Shown here in pieces: positions 11,617-24,360 of a DNA stretch of 64,000 nucleotides. The position numbers and the translations under genes are program-made. The stretch covers positions 1,772,494 through 1,836,493 of the forward strand of contig JAJEKV010000105.1 of the NCBI GenBank assembly GCA_021234155.1, written 5' to 3'. Position 1 is the stretch's first letter; the number at the start of each line of letters is the position of its first letter. The notes below the pieces were generated by a model. It made no database searches. It had not been told where the DNA came from and saw only the letters and a list, made by a program, of their open reading frames with translations. Origin of the DNA: Isoetes taiwanensis (Eukaryota > Streptophyta > Lycopodiopsida > Isoetales > Isoetaceae).

Positions 11617-14110
11617 GAATAGAATAGAATAGAATAGTTTTTTATCGTCCATCGAGACCAATCGGCCTATGGGACCCGGAAGGAGGCGCCAGCTGAACTT
11701 ATTATCGTCCGTTAAAAACCCCCACTCAAGGGTTTTCGAGGGAAAACCGTGGCGATAATAAGAATGCCATCCAAACCGCATAAGTATACATCATCATGAA
11801 ATAAATGTGTATGTACATGTCAAGGCGTGCGAGGACATAGCTGATCTCGCATGTCCATGACCTCCCTGAAGGTATGATCCTAGCATCCGACGCGGATCGC
11901 CGTGCTCAACGTCACATGTAGCGGCTGGCCAGCCCGACCAACTCAAAGATAGGCGTCCGGATTTGATCATATGTCGGGCAACTTTGAAGGGTATGAGATT
12001 CATCCTCAATGACTCCCATTTGGCAAAGATTGACAGAGCACTCGGCCCCGACGCGGGCTCACCAATCCATCCGCCTGTCTCAATTCAAGATGATGTGCCC
12101 CTCAGGCGAATGGAGGCAATGAGTCCAAGGCTTTTCATGGGCAAGTGGGTGCCGCAGTAGCATTGTGGCCTCGTTCCAATGTGGGATTTATGTGGTATTT
12201 GGTAGTGTGCCGTCTTTGACTGTTCAAGGGCTGGCATCCCAAAGCTTGTTGATGAAGCAAGCGCCAAGATATTGCCTCAAGCTATGGCGTCGCCTCTGTT
12301 TGCACATGTATGCACCATTGCTCCCGCACATTCCATCTAGCCATCCATTGAGCTCTCTTTTCCCTCCGAGGCCTTGAGGCGTTAGGCCCCATTGCCATGA
12401 TATATAAGCTAGTTTTGGGAGACGAGCATCGCCCATGCCGACCACCTTCCGAAAATAGACAATGTGGCGATCAAGGGGCCCCTCAAGAGGCAAGAATCTG
12501 TTTCGCAGAGAATTTGATATGGACTGTGGACTTCACCCCCAGTGCTCATTACCAAGAAGGCTTTCGCACTGCCTCCAAGTCATTCCAAGTAGCTTAGGGA
12601 TACTCTTGGGCCCCATACTTCAACCCCGTGATAAAAGGACAGCTCCACTAAGACTTTGAACAGTGTGGACTGATGGGTCCAATCATACAACTCCGCTCTA
12701 TGACTATTGTTTTGCATTGCATATAGTGCTTTCCACCTTGCCGTAACTTCGTGGTCGTATGGATGTGTCCCAGTGCATAGTAGACGGAAAACCAACTCCC
12801 AAATATTTGTATGTGGATGCTACTTCCACATTCTCGCCTCGAATCCAAGGAGGGGGATCCTACCGTCCGGAAGATGATATGAAAACCACCTTAGTCTTGG
12901 CCAAGTTGCTGGGATATATATCGCCGCTTGACAAAATGTGTCCGTGGCATCGAGATGTCGCTGCATGTCCGTTGGTGTGTAAGTTAGAGGTCCACATCAT
13001 CGCATATATATTAACCGCTTGATGATCCTGGTAGAGAAGGTGAGCCCCGCCGCCCCATTATCGCCAAGCCGCCTCTCCAATTGATCAATGTAAAGCCCAA
13101 ACAATGTTGGGGAGAGAGGGCATCCTGGCGAACCCCGATACTACTATCAAATGGTTGGGTTTGTCGGCCGCGAACCGAATTCGAGCATCTTTCATAAAGC
13201 CTGCTTGCGATTCTCGCAAATCTTGGAACCCCAAATTGCCGCAATCTTGCCCATAACAGTTTTTCCCCGAGGCACGTTGTCAAATGCCTTTGCAAAATCC
13301 ACGGCAACAATATAGATCCCGGCGGCTGGTTCCGGCGTCTTCAACCGAGCTACTTAATGTGAATATGTGGTCAATGGTTGAGTGTGTCGCAGGTCCGAAT
13401 CCCGCCTGGGTGAGGGCCCGTATCTCTTTACGCCTTCGCGGCCCAATTAAAGCCGCCGAGAATCCCAAAGCAATTTTGCAAACACCGGCCGGACCATGAT
13501 TGTTCTGGTGAATTAGTCGGGCAAAGGCGGTCACCCGCTTTATAGATGGGAACAACTCGCTATTGGTCCTTTGCACGAAGCCTTCCGTAATGCCTTGTTG
13601 AACAAGGCGGTCAAAGCTATGGTATTATGGACTACCGCCCACTTAAGCAATTCCCGCACCGCATGCCATCCCTGTGGGGCTTTCCCATTGGCAAGACGCC
13701 GAAGCCTTGTTCCACGCCCGATGCGGATTTCAAAGATCGGGCCTTCTTGCGGGGGTAGTGCCGCATGTGCACCCCGAGGGTCGATTATAGCTATTTGCAA
13801 GTATTGCCTCCATTGCTTTCGGGAGTGATGTTCCCCGCGGGTCGCATCGCTTTTCTAAGAACCCTTCGCATAGGTCTCGGGTGACGCCCGGAGATAAAAC
13901 ATTTCCCTTTGATGTGCTGCAATGTACCGGCTTTCTTAGCTTTAAGGAAGACGTACCGCCTCTTGTCGCATGTGGGTGTAAAGTGGTCGGTGGACTTGGC
14001 GGAGCCAGCGTTTGTGTTCCTTGCACTCTGCATCAAACCATTGATTACGTGGGAAGGTTGTGTTCCTGGAGGTCCGTCGCGAAGGTGATTTCAAAGTTTT
14101 ATCTCTAGAA
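11617..14110 (-). mobile_element. 5'-truncated LINE (non-LTR retrotransposon)
   Basis: This is a minus-strand non-LTR retrotransposon keeping the reverse transcriptase half and 3' region. The RT start is at 13540-13800 (LRRLANGKAP..., then ELLKWA and LFNKALR, as in LINE RT). The catalytic YADD box is near 12992-13006 but broken by one base. A thumb/C-terminal segment follows (HPYDHEVTARWKALYAMQ at about 12700-12780, then GVEVWGP). The 3' end has a conserved palindromic module (11693-11756) and an AGAAT-type short repeat tail at 11616-11637. Homology to the longer copy at 17.0-21.9 kb stops near 14100, before the endonuclease, typical of 5' truncation during target-primed reverse transcription. 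The reading frame is broken many times. Confidence 0.85.
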
Positions 14111-15374
14111 CAACGTATAGGAAAAGAGTAGGATCTAAGTCATAAGTCTTGATAATTTGGTTTGTGGCAGGTATGGCAAAGAATAGCACCTGGGTTGATT
14201 CACAAGTTTGATAATGAGGAAATGGTACCGTTGATCGCTCCAACGCCTTTGCTGATATTGAATAGTTTGTGCTTTGTGTCTATCTATTAAGGCCAAAAGA
14301 GTTAAATCCACATATTAAAGACCCCTTTAAAAGGCAATACACAGGAACTCCTGAATGATCATGGGCTTGCTTTTAAGTTCTTTCTTGAAAGTAGTTTGAT
14401 TGATGTACATTGTGATTTAAAAATTTGGGTTTCCAAATATTCGTGTATGCCAAAATCATAGCAGCCAAGAACAATACACATATAGATAATTGATGCATTC
14501 TTTGTTTCAAGGCCTTTGACTGGTAATCCCTGTTCTTTGTTACATCATGACAATTAGTAGCAGCTATACACATTGAAACTAGCTGCTAAAATTTATAAAA
14601 TTTTATTAAGACTAAAAAGGATGTCTCAGACCAAGTGAAAACTAAGATGTAGGTGCATTTCATGTTCTTTGGTAACTGGTTTTGTCTGAATTTGCATGAG
14701 CATGGTTTTTTCACAGTTTGAGAAAAAAATAGAGTTTCAGTTTTTTTCAACAGGTTTTATCCCGTGTCGGCCTCGCCATGGCCTGGCAAGGGCCTCTTGC
14801 TAATAATATGACGGTCAAATAGTTATTTAAGAATTAAAGAAGATGAGGTAAATTAAGCAGGTCCACATGAATTGTGACACTTTCATTTACTAAAGAACAT
14901 GATTATGTTATAGCTGATGTTCAGTTAAGCAAGTCTACAGGAATTGTAACACTCATATGCCCATATGAACTATGAGATTCATGTTAACATTTCTTCATCT
15001 GAACTGTGACATGCATGTGCCCACATGGATTGTCTCATTTGGGTGCCACATCAACTGTGACATTGGCAACGTTTCTTCATTGGGTATATCATGTATAAAC
15101 AAGCATGTGAACTAGACATGAACCCTATGTGCAAGATCTGGTAGTAAACTTGCTGTATATTATTTTTTTGAGCATAGTAAATAATCTGTTTAAAATGCGA
15201 ATATTCATTTTCAAAGTGGCATTGGATCTTGAATCTAATTATTATCAATGGGGCAAATTGTAGATGTGCATGAATATTAATAGAAGTTTCAAGTATAATT
15301 TAAGAGGCATTTATTTGTGAAGGGTGTATACCTCTTATTCCACAAGCGCTACAATTGTATGAAGCTAGGAACCT
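14111..15374. other. Spacer between LINE copies
   Basis: AT-rich sequence with no gene. Loose repeats of phrases such as 'ACATG.AATTGTGACA' occur at 14860-15060. Confidence 0.3.
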
Positions 15375-15668
15375 GTGTTTGACATCAGATGCGATAAAAA
15401 AGAATGCAAATCTATATAGGAGGATCACCATAGTGCATCATGGTCCAAATGTGGATCAGAAAAATATAGATAAAATTCTCCAATAGTAGATCCGGCCATA
15501 ATTATTATATCAATCTAAACCGTGTTTGACATCAGATGTGATAAAAAAGAATGCAAATCTATATAGGAGGATCACCATAGTGCATCATGGTCCAAATGTG
15601 GATCAGAAAAAGATAGATAAAATTCTCCAATAGTAGATCCGGCCATAATTGTTATATCAATCTAAACC
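15375..15668. repeat. Near-identical tandem duplication, 147 bp unit
   Basis: The units 15375-15521 and 15522-15668 are almost identical, starting GTGTTTGACATCAGATG and ending CAATCTAAAC(C). Only about three bases differ, so the duplication is recent. No open frame of note is present. Confidence 0.92.
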
Positions 15669-15884
15669 ACTAAAGTTGAAAAAAAAGACCTATTCTTAAC
15701 CATTAAACCTTCATACGATTGGGGCTTTCAATGAGTTCTTTCTATTTTTAGATTTTATGGTAATACATATCTACATTTTTTGAACAAAAATTTGCAAAAT
15801 ACTTAGAACTATGATTTTCTTAACTTTCAACTTAATTCAAAAAAATTTATTTGGAGCTTTTCGTTATCTATCCACTATTGCCCC

Positions 15885-15921
<37 letters not shown>

Positions 15922-17008
15922 AGATGGTGGTGAATACAATAACTCTTTTTTAAAACTATAGGTTCATAGGATGGGAGGCCAACCGTAAAACCAAAATGTT
16001 CAATTGTATAAACCAAAATGTCCAATTGTATAGGCTTATAGGACAGGATGTCAACGTAAAACTATAGGCTTATAGGATGGGATGTCAAAGCATAAACCAA
16101 AATGTCCAATAGTAAACCCTTGCTTGCACCACATGTGTTTATCTAGGGATCACTATACAAACCTTCTCATTGTAACATTTAGGCTAAGCACCGTCAAATC
16201 AACACAAGTTCTTCCCAACACGCATCGATGCATGTGAACCAAAATCCAACAAGCATTGTACCTGCACATGTGAAAATAATATCATAAAACCCAACCTTCT
16301 CTTTTCCATACTAGCAAATATCTAATATCCAAAGTTCATACATCTTTATCCACAAAACAACTATTACGTGGCTCTATCCCATCTTATAAACCCTCGACTT
16401 AAGATATAAAGTTCATTACACATAGCTCAATCCCGTTTTATAGACCATCAACTTAAAATATAAAGTTCACTACACATAGCCCAATGTTCTCTCTCCATAT
16501 TCTATTCTATATTAGCAAATATTATATTATGGTGAATATTATATTGAAACAAAAGTTTCCAACATCTAATTTGTCAGTCCATTTTGTTTGGCATCATATA
16601 ATAGTATCCAACCAAAAATAGCTCACGTTAGCTCTATAAATCATTGACCTCCTCCTCATCATTAGCTAATTTCACAGTGTGACATCCATGTTCGACTTTA
16701 ACAATTAATGGTCTATCTACAATCTATTTCCACTCACTTATAGTACATGCATAGAAAATGTTTTCGTGCCACTACATTTAAGTTCAAAAGCTACAACTTC
16801 AACACAACCACCATCCCTATAGAAAAGAAATACCAACATCCAATTTATTTAAGCTCGGCCACCCCAGGCAATGTTACTATAGTCTTTTAAATTCACTTTT
16901 AGGCTATATGTTCTCTTCCGCATCTAGCAATTTCTAAATGGTGAGGTTGCTTTACTTATCCACATCTTTTCAAAGCATTACTAGCAAAGAACGCCGCACC
17001 ATAACTAG
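15669..17008. other. AT-rich spacer with poly-A tract and short tandem repeats
   Basis: A run of 33 A lies at 15886-15918 (plus strand) and could be the tail of a retroposon, though I see no body. At 15955-16110 a unit around 'ACCAAAATGTCCAATTGTATA' and 'GGCTTATAGGATGGGATGTC' repeats three times. A 50-60 bp unit with 'TATAAAGTTCA(C/T)TACACATAG' repeats twice at about 16381-16485. No genes. Confidence 0.6.
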
Positions 17009-17572
17009 TAGAATAGAATATAGTTTTTATCGCATACCGGAGACCAATTGGCCTATGGGACCCAAAACAGAGGCGCAAATGTTTATTCTGCTCGTTAAAA
17101 ACCCCTTCCCCTCTAAAGGGTTGTTTAGGGAAAAATCGTGGATGAATAGGTTATTTTGCCAAACCGCATACAAATACAAATACAAATACAAATATAGACA
17201 GAATTATGTACATATATCAGGTAAGTGCCCGAGGACCGAGCTGATCACGACGATCCATGATCTCTTGAATGTATGAGCCCAACCTTCGCATACCAAGCGT
17301 TGCTCAAGATCTCATGCGAGGGGGTGGCGGGGCGGACCAAAAGCGAAGAAGCGTGATCCGAATGTCATCATATCTTGGGACAACTCAAGGATGTAACATT
17401 CTGTCTTCCACAGCTCAAACCTGGCGGCGTTGATAAAGCCTCTCCCGACCTGACTCCCCAACCCACCTCCCTGTCTCAATCCGAAGATGGTATACACCTG
17501 TGCGGATAGAGGCAATGGATCTGCGCTTTTTCATGGGTAGATGAGTGTGCAGGTAGCGTTGCGGGCCGCGCT

Positions 17573-19168
17573 CTAACATGGAATTGATGTGGCGTTGATA
17601 ATATGCCGTCTTGACCTGTTCAAGGGTGCTCGCATCCCATAGCTTACTGAGGAAGTATCTTTGTCAGGTCTTGTTCGAGACTCCGCTTGGCGACCGCCTC
17701 GTTTTTGCACTTGGATGCACATGTGCTCTTGCACATTCCATCTGGCCAGCAACTGAGCTCTCTTTTCCTGCCAGCAGGCTTTTAGGCATTGAGGCCCCAT
17801 TGCCATAGTGTAAGCGAGGTTAGGGAGACGAGTATCGTCTATGCTGACCACCTTCTAGAAGTAGACGATGTGTCTATCAATGGCCCCTCTTTGAAGAGGC
17901 AAGAAACCTGTTTCCTGCAACAGTATCTTGTATGGGACTGTGGACTTCACCCCCAGGGCCCGTGCCAAGAAAGCTTTTGCACCTGCTCCAAGTCATTCTA
18001 AGTGGCGAGGGAAATCACCGCCCCGTGACGACCGCTGCACAAAAGTTAGGGGGTTCTACTAGCACCTTGAATAGGTGCAATTGGGGCCCAATCATACGGC
18101 TACCGCTTTGTGGCTATTGTTCTCCATTGCATAGAGTGTTTTCCAACTCGCCGCGGCTTCGCGGCGATGGAATTGTCCCGATTCATGGGCGGACGGAACT
18201 CCACCCTAAATATTTGTGTTTTACACCATTTCAACATTTTGGCCATGATAAGTGAGGATTGGAGGCCTTGGCCGTCGCAGCGATATCGAACTACCTTTTA
18301 GTTTGGCTAACTTGACGCACATGTCAATTACCCGCAAAATATGTCGGGACATCGAGATGGCGTTGTTTGTCCGCCTCGAGTGTGTGCTAAAAGGTACACA
18401 TCACGGCATAGATCACCACCGATGATCCGGTATATGAGGTGAGCCCCGGTGCATCCATTATCGGCCCGAGCCATCTCTCCGTGATCAATATACACAGTCA
18501 AATAGTGTGGGAGAGAGGGCATCCACCGGCGGACCCGGATAATGCTCGAAATGGTTGGCCCGCTAGTTTAAACCCGGTATGTCTCTATATATCTCATATA
18601 ACATCGCTGCGTTTTGCAGCTTGGCGGGGATGTCTAGTCGCCGCAACCTTGCCCACGCTTTTTTCCGAGGCACGTATCAAAAAACCTCGGGCGGAGGTCT
18701 ATGAAGCAACAATACGATCTTGCCGACGGTTCCTCGCTATCCTCAACCTTAGTCCCGGCGTGAAGATATGATCTATGGTTGAGTGCCTCGGCCCAATCCC
18801 GCTTGTATGAGTGCTTTCGCCGACTGGCGCCTCGCCCATCGGGGATTCTCGGGCGAGGAGTCAAGGCAAACACCGAAAGCTGATCATTATGGTTCAGTAA
18901 TTGGCCAGGCAATATGGGTCTCCTGCCTTGTAGATTGGGACAACCCTACTAGTGGTCCATTGCGGGGAAAACCTCCTCGCAATGCTTTATTGAACATGTC
19001 AGTCAGTACCGGTGCCATGGATGGTCCCGCCCACTTGAGTAACTCTCGCATGCCATCAAGGTTTGGTGCTTTTCCATTGGCTAGACGTTGCAGCCGTTGT
19101 GATACCTCCGCCTCTGTGATTTCCAGTACCGGGCCTTGTTGGGGGTAATGCCGCCCGTGCACCCTCAT
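17573..19168 (-). pseudogene. LINE reverse transcriptase region, frame-broken
   Basis: The clearest RT block is 18887-19168: LQRLANGKAPNLDGMRELLK, then LTDMFNKALRGGFP, matching the opening of the non-LTR RT domain (gKAPG.DGi..E.lK). The YADD catalytic box corresponds to about 18396-18410, where the frame is off by one base. The C-terminal piece at 17573-17851 (TRLPNLAYTMAMGP) matches the same place in the other copy. The order is endonuclease, then RT on the minus strand, as expected of a LINE ORF2. Reading frames switch repeatedly. Confidence 0.8.
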
Positions 19169-19435
19169 GGTTGTAGAGCTGCTGTAGGTATTGCCCCACT
19201 AGTCTGGAGTGATATTTCCCGCGGGGCGTAATCGCCTCCTAAGCACTCTCCGCCGGAAGGTCCCAGGATGACGTTCTAGGGAGGAAGAACATTTCGCTGA
19301 TGGGCGAATGTACCCGCGGCCTTTCCATTTTAAGGAAAGTAAGCGCATTGCTTGACTACATCCCAGGGGAAGCGTGGTGCGTGATTTCCATTTGAGCCAG
19401 CGATTTATGCGTTCTTTGCACTCGGCATCGAACCA

Positions 19436-20330
19436 CTAGTTACGTGGAAAAGCCGTAGTTCTCGAGGTTTGCCGAGGGCAACTTCTTTCAAAACACCTGT
19501 CTGCAGCAGCCCCGAGGACGTCAATGAGCCCGCCGCCGGGGCCGCTCCAGTTGAGCATTGTGAGATGCTTGCCACATCCTCCGTAGCATCCGGGAGTAAG
19601 TAAGAGTGCACTCATAGTCCGCCCGGGGCGGGCAAAGGAGATGTTGGAAAGCGCTGGAACAACCTGCCAAGCTAGCTGCAAGTAGAGCGGCAGGTGGTCT
19701 GAGTCCACCTCCTCATCCCTACCAGCCGTTCCCACTCGAAAATGTTTGACGAGATGCATGTCCCCTTTCGCCACCAAAACATAGTCTACCGGATTTGGAC
19801 CCACCTCTCCGGGTTCTCCCCGCCTACAAGTGTGTGTTGGCTGGAGGATGTCCATTGTGCTAGTCCATTGCAAATCACTAGGTTAAAGATAATCTGAGGA
19901 GCAGCAAGAATTTCAGCCTCCCATAGCCGAGACCGAATGTCAATTGATGCCCGTGGTCAAGCTCCTTCCGAAGGGCTCAACCGCAACACATCATCCGCTA
20001 GAGGGTCAAATCTCATCGGTTGTTTCAGGTCGTTGGGGGCATTGAAGTCTCCAACGAGCATGACCCTACCCTCCTAGGCTCACTCTGTATGTCATCGTGA
20101 TAGATCGACATAGAGCTCCAACATATCCACACCCGGATAGTTGTGATAGAAGTTGTTCTCTAGATGCGAAGTAGCAGTCGCCACAAAGAGGGCTACCATT
20201 GCAATTTTGCACACGCACCCACGTACCTATTATGTTTGTATGTCTTACACGCGGGAAATTAACCGTGGATGGGGGCCCCAGAGTAGAAGGCGACCCTTCC
20301 GTGCCCCCCTTTCTGATACGCGGCATTTGT
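19436..20330 (-). pseudogene. LINE apurinic-type endonuclease region
   Basis: The segment contains VDYVLVAKGDMHLVKHFRVG followed by VDSDHLPLYLQLAW; SDHxPL is the C-terminal signature of exonuclease-endonuclease-phosphatase folds. Upstream on the same strand are GTWVRVQNCNGSPL (about 20190-20235) and a GDFNAPND-like motif near 20055, matching the expected order in LINE ORF2. This enzyme would nick target DNA to start reverse transcription. Frames are interrupted between 19873 and 20066. Confidence 0.75.
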
Positions 20331-20998
20331 TGAAGACTGAGTAGCGATGGGATCCTCGCAAGTCGGGTAGTCTATGTCCAAAGATGCTCCCATGTTTCCA
20401 TGAGGAAGATGAACGCCCATATCGGCGGCAATCGAAGTTGAGATCGCCCCTTCAAGGCTCTCAACTCCGACCGACTCTCGCTTCAAAGGCACCGCGACGC
20501 TTTGCATGATGGTGGCGGCCTCCGCGAACTTCTCGATTGGAGCGGGAGATGGTTGCCCCTTGTCTCCCCGACAAACCTGCCGCCTATCTTGTGCCATGGT
20601 GTCTATGATGGTGGAGAGGGAGTCCACACGAGCCCGAGGTCCAACAAGATCTTGCTTACGCTATTGTCTTTCGGTGTGCCAAGCGGATGTCTTCTTCCGG
20701 GGTTGTTGTGTATGCGTCTCCATCTCTCGCAAGCCGTTGCCTCTCGCTACCGGTTGTCTTACCCGAGAACATGGGGCCGGGACTAGATCTCTTGTGCCAA
20801 GTCTGCAATTCGGGTCATGTTGCATGCGATTGGCGCCTCCAGTTTTTTCAAGGCCGTCGTCTGTGCCTGGTCTGCCATGGAATCTGAATAGCAATCAATC
20901 TCCTCTCGGGTCGATCTCGGTGATTGGGCCTTTGCGCTTACACCTCTCTCCTCATGGAAGTGGCCTCTCCCTTGGTCTCGATGATCGATAAAAATCAT
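20331..20998 (-). pseudogene. LINE ORF1-like region
   Basis: Overlapping minus-strand frames (20259-20627 and 20783-20998) encode polar, weakly conserved protein upstream of the endonuclease, where ORF1, the nucleic-acid binding protein, is expected. The possible start is at 20998 (MIFIDHRDQGRG). I see no clear zinc knuckle or RRM. The related fragment at 35.4-36.8 kb supports assignment to the same element. Confidence 0.45.
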
Positions 20999-20999
20999 C

Positions 21000-21000
<1 letters not shown>

Positions 21001-21030
<30 letters not shown>

Positions 21031-21033
21031 TTC
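21001..21033. repeat. CTTT microsatellite
   Basis: A run of TTTC units lies immediately before the ORF1-like start on the minus strand, where it reads as GAAA repeats. Confidence 0.9.
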
Positions 21034-21900
21034 TTATTCTTGCCGCCTAGTGAGGAGCCGTTTATGTGGAGGACCATCCGCTTGATTCTCTTGGGCGGGC
21101 TCATCCTGTCTAAGATTGGTAGCTTGGAGGCATGCTTGCAAATATGAATGATTTGGGCATGGGCCTCGGTTTGGGTTGTGGCTTGAGGGGTGTCTCCATC
21201 CAGTGGGGGGTTTGGGTAGAGGGGTACATAAGTGGCCATTGTTGATTGAGTCCGCAAAGGTCAAGAAGTTTAATTAAAAGTGTACAAGGAGTATTTAGGG
21301 ACTCAAAGATTAAAAGGGAAAGCATAAAGATTAAGTGCGCACAAGGAGTATTTAGGGAATCAAAGATTAAAAGGAAAGCATAGAGAATGCCCATCCTTAG
21401 TGGTTGGCATGGGGGGGTTCAGCCCTATGGGTGGGGGGTTCAATTTCGGTTATTGCCAGAATTCTTTTGGAATGGGAAGGAGTTGGAAGGTAGGCTGTTC
21501 GAGCTCTTGGCCTTGAGTCTAGAGAGAGAATATAGCTTGAGGACTTAGAACCAGAACCTAGGCTTCAATGCAACACACAGAACCTAGGCTTCAATGCAAC
21601 ACACCAAGCGCATGCTGCTGCTGGTGGTGGTGGAATCTACAACGCAACGCTAGACACAACCAGAAGCGTGGTCAGAGTCGCCTTTGACAAAACCCTAGAG
21701 AGAGAGTGTCTGGCTAAAGTACCACAGGGAGAGGAAAAATGTGCAAGGACAATGGCTAGAAGGCCCAAAGGAGACAAACTGTGCCAGGAGGAAGGATGAA
21801 ACAAGGAAGAAAGGATTGTGCAACCACTGTGAGAGCGAATTCTAGAGAGAGAAAGCATGCTAGAGAGAGAATGCATGAGCAGTAGCTAGAGAGAGAAGGA

Positions 21901-22922
21901 GCAAAGGCACATAATGCATAATCTCCGTGGGCGGGGAGCGGTGCACGAGAATGCATAATCTGGGGGGCGGGGTCCATTTTGCGATGGTGTGCGTGACATC
22001 AACATTGTTATCCAAGGCTAGATTCTTTGTCGCACTACATGGCGAAGTGGTCTTCCAATCTTTGGACGCTTGGTGTAGATGGGTAAGTACACATGAAGCA
22101 AACCCCCCACCAGGTGGCTGGGGCCCGATCGGCCCGAATGGCATATTAGAACCGAAGTAAGGCCTCAGATCGCGGATGAGATTGGTAATGCAAGGAATAT
22201 GAGGTGTTATTATGGTATATCTATGCATACCAATCTGGTTGGTTGGATGCAGTAGGACTATTGGTGGTAAGCTTGCATAGGTGCTATGGTATAAGTTGTT
22301 ATGAATGAATAGTTCCTAGAATGCTCCAAACCCCACTTAGTCTTTAGGACTAACCCCCGTGTGATGTAAGAAGTATCGGATGGAGTCGAGTGTAGCAGGA
22401 CAGCCGAGACACTGGGTTAGAGGCCCTGATAGGATTAGGAGCTCTCTAATGGAAGGCCTTCCTCATAGTTAGGGTGTATATCTGATAGATTGTGAAAATT
22501 GTATATCTTGGATATTTGGATGTATATATATGTATTATATGATTTGTCTTTCACATTTGTTGGATATTTAATGGAAATAAAGATTGGATTCTTTTCTTAG
22601 TGTTATATGGGTTTACAAGTTGCATAATTAGGATATTCAATTAGCCCAACCTCCCTTGACAAGTGCTAGTAGTAATGTAATGGAAACTAGCAGGGATCCC
22701 AAAATACATGTCTCCGGAGAGGCCCGACTTGGCAATCCCGCTACATTTTCTCCAATCAAAAACCATCTAATCTATATTGAAATATATGATGTCTAATAAT
22801 GATCACATCTAATCTATCTTGAAATATAGGATGTCTAATAATGCTTAATATGCCAAGTATAATAACATGTAGCCCCTTTTGTCCGAGAGGGAGCAGGCGA
22901 GGTCAATCCCATATCCAGGAAT
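21901..22922. other. Unassigned stretch
   Basis: No gene is recognised. A short duplication of 'ATCTAATCTAT(A/C)TTGAAATATA' and the bases after it lies at 22767-22845. Confidence 0.3.
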
Positions 22923-23246
22923 ATGGTAGCTGATACCATGATCCAGCTGAAGCAGGAAGTTGTGCATGCCATGGCTTTAAGAAGGATGTTGGATCGAAAG
23001 GAGGTCTGGTATTATAATGGCTTAAGGCCATATTTTGAGAACCTATTTCACCAGTGGCAGCAGAAGCGTGAGGCCCATGTATTGATGTTCTTGGACTTCT
23101 CTACATACACCATTAAGCAAAATTTGGATAAGATCTTTTGCTTATCTTTGGAAACACAAACTGCGGACGACTATGCGAGGATCCGATTGATGCAAAACAC
23201 CACGTTTGAAGACAATGTTAGGAATGTGGCAAACTATGAACACTAA
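22923..23246 (+). CDS. Hypothetical ORF, 107 residues
   Basis: An open frame from ATG at 22923 to TAA encodes a 107-residue, balanced, soluble-looking protein (MVADTMIQLKQEVVHAMALR..., with YYNGLRPYFENLFHQWQQKR and FLDFSTYTIKQNLDKIF). Composition is more protein-like than that of chance frames in the area. It may be an exon, since AG dinucleotides and an open frame extend slightly upstream. I do not recognise the family. It sits just before a Helitron-like pair and could be a captured or transposon-encoded piece. Confidence 0.35.
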   Translation: MVADTMIQLKQEVVHAMALRRMLDRKEVWYYNGLRPYFENLFHQWQQKREAHVLMFLDFSTYTIKQNLDKIFCLSLETQTADDYARIRLMQNTTFEDNVRNVANYEH

Positions 23247-23332
23247 GGCCTACAAGTGGTATTATAATTTATGGTTTTGGCTAACCTTTGGTCTCACTAT
23301 GCCAAAGGTTAGATTTAGGCTATTCTAGGATG

Positions 23333-23999
23333 GGGCTCGCATGAAACCAACAAACCGCCCTAGATAGGCTTCTCATTCATCTCAGCAGATTTTCTACAAT
23401 GGTGGATAGTGGGTAGCCGCACACATGCGAACTACCCACGAAAAATAAAGGAAAATCCAATTATATCATTTTGACCCCAAAAATACAATGCTAATAGATG
23501 AGTGGTTGATGTACCGCCGAAAGCTTATCAAGGGATTAAAAACCCGCCCTTCGGGTTTCGAGGAAAACCCTAGTGATAGCCTTCAAGAAGGGGCTTGGAC
23601 AAACATAAGGCATAGAAATCGCTCCCAAAACCCCCGCATGGAGAAGTCGAAACAGATGCCACTCTCCCCACATCACCAACACAACAAATGAGACAACACA
23701 AACATACAGGAGGATAGCATCACCCAAGGGGTGGAAAAAAGCATCACCCAAATGGGTGGAAGAAAAATATGATAATGTAAATTTGTGCACAATACAATAA
23801 ACAAAGAAGGGGAGGGTGGGTTCAAAGAGAATAAGGTGCTGGCGAGAGAAGAGGAAGCCCGATGAGACGTTGATGCGAACCACGCCTAAAATAGCAAAAC
23901 CCCAACCGCGGGAAGGGCATGCGCCGCATGCATGCATGCAAGACATGCATGCTGCCCCCATCCTAGAATGTCGATCCGATGTCTCCGGATCGACCCGGA
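23333..23999 (+). mobile_element. Helitron-like element, copy 1 of a head-to-tail pair
   Basis: The 667-bp element starts TTCTAGGATGGGGCTCGC, has an inverted copy of that start near its end (GCCCCCATCCTAGAA, 23952-23966), and ends in a palindrome CGATCCGATGTCTCCGGATCG followed by ACCCGGA. A start repeat, an inverted repeat set back from the 3' end and then a terminal hairpin match the asymmetric inverted repeats of Helitron2/Helentron elements. The next element begins at the following base. The flank is A on the left. Internally it holds the three-part palindrome at 23523-23578. No Rep/helicase gene is present, so it is non-autonomous. Confidence 0.7.
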
Positions 24000-24360
24000 T
24001 TCTAGGATGGGGCTCGCGATGAAACCAACAAACCGCCTAGAATACCGAGAGAACTTCCTTATCAAACTAGAATCGAGGACGAAGGTCACAGGACGAAGGC
24101 TAAAGGCCGGAAAAGGACAGCAAGAAAGAAACGCCAAATTGGCCAAACCAAGCAGGAAGAAGCCCCTCCTTGCCTGGAAACAATTCAAAGAGAATAAGGT
24201 ACTGCTGAGAGAAGAGGAAGCACCGATGAGACGTTGATGCTGAACCACGCCTAAAATAGCGAAACCCCAACCAGGAAGGGCATGCGCCGCATGCATGCAT
24301 GCAAGACATGCATGCTCGCCCCATCCTAGAATGTCGATCCGATGTCTCGGATCGACGGGA
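24000..24360 (+). mobile_element. Helitron-like element, copy 2 of the pair
   Basis: This 361-bp element begins TTCTAGGATGGGGCTCGCGA at the exact base where copy 1 ends, and finishes with CGATCCGATGTCTCGGATCG and ACGGGA, followed by T. Its 3' 180 bases match the 3' end of copy 1 (23819-23999) closely. The middle is shortened and different (24040-24180). Head-to-tail arrays are typical of rolling-circle transposition. Confidence 0.7.

Larger units (their letters stand above)
17009..21900 (-). mobile_element. Near full-length LINE of the same family
   Basis: The minus-strand non-LTR element has, from its 5' end, a 5' region with CTAGAGAGAGAATG-like repeats (21500-21900), an ORF1-like region, an APE-type endonuclease, a reverse transcriptase and a 3' tail at about 17009 with AGAAT units and an (ACAAAT)n tract near 17170. 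It is about 4.9 kb, the usual size for plant LINEs. The 3' half matches the copy at 11.6-14.1 kb and the 5' region matches 35.4-36.8 kb. Many frame breaks make it inactive as read. Confidence 0.85.
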
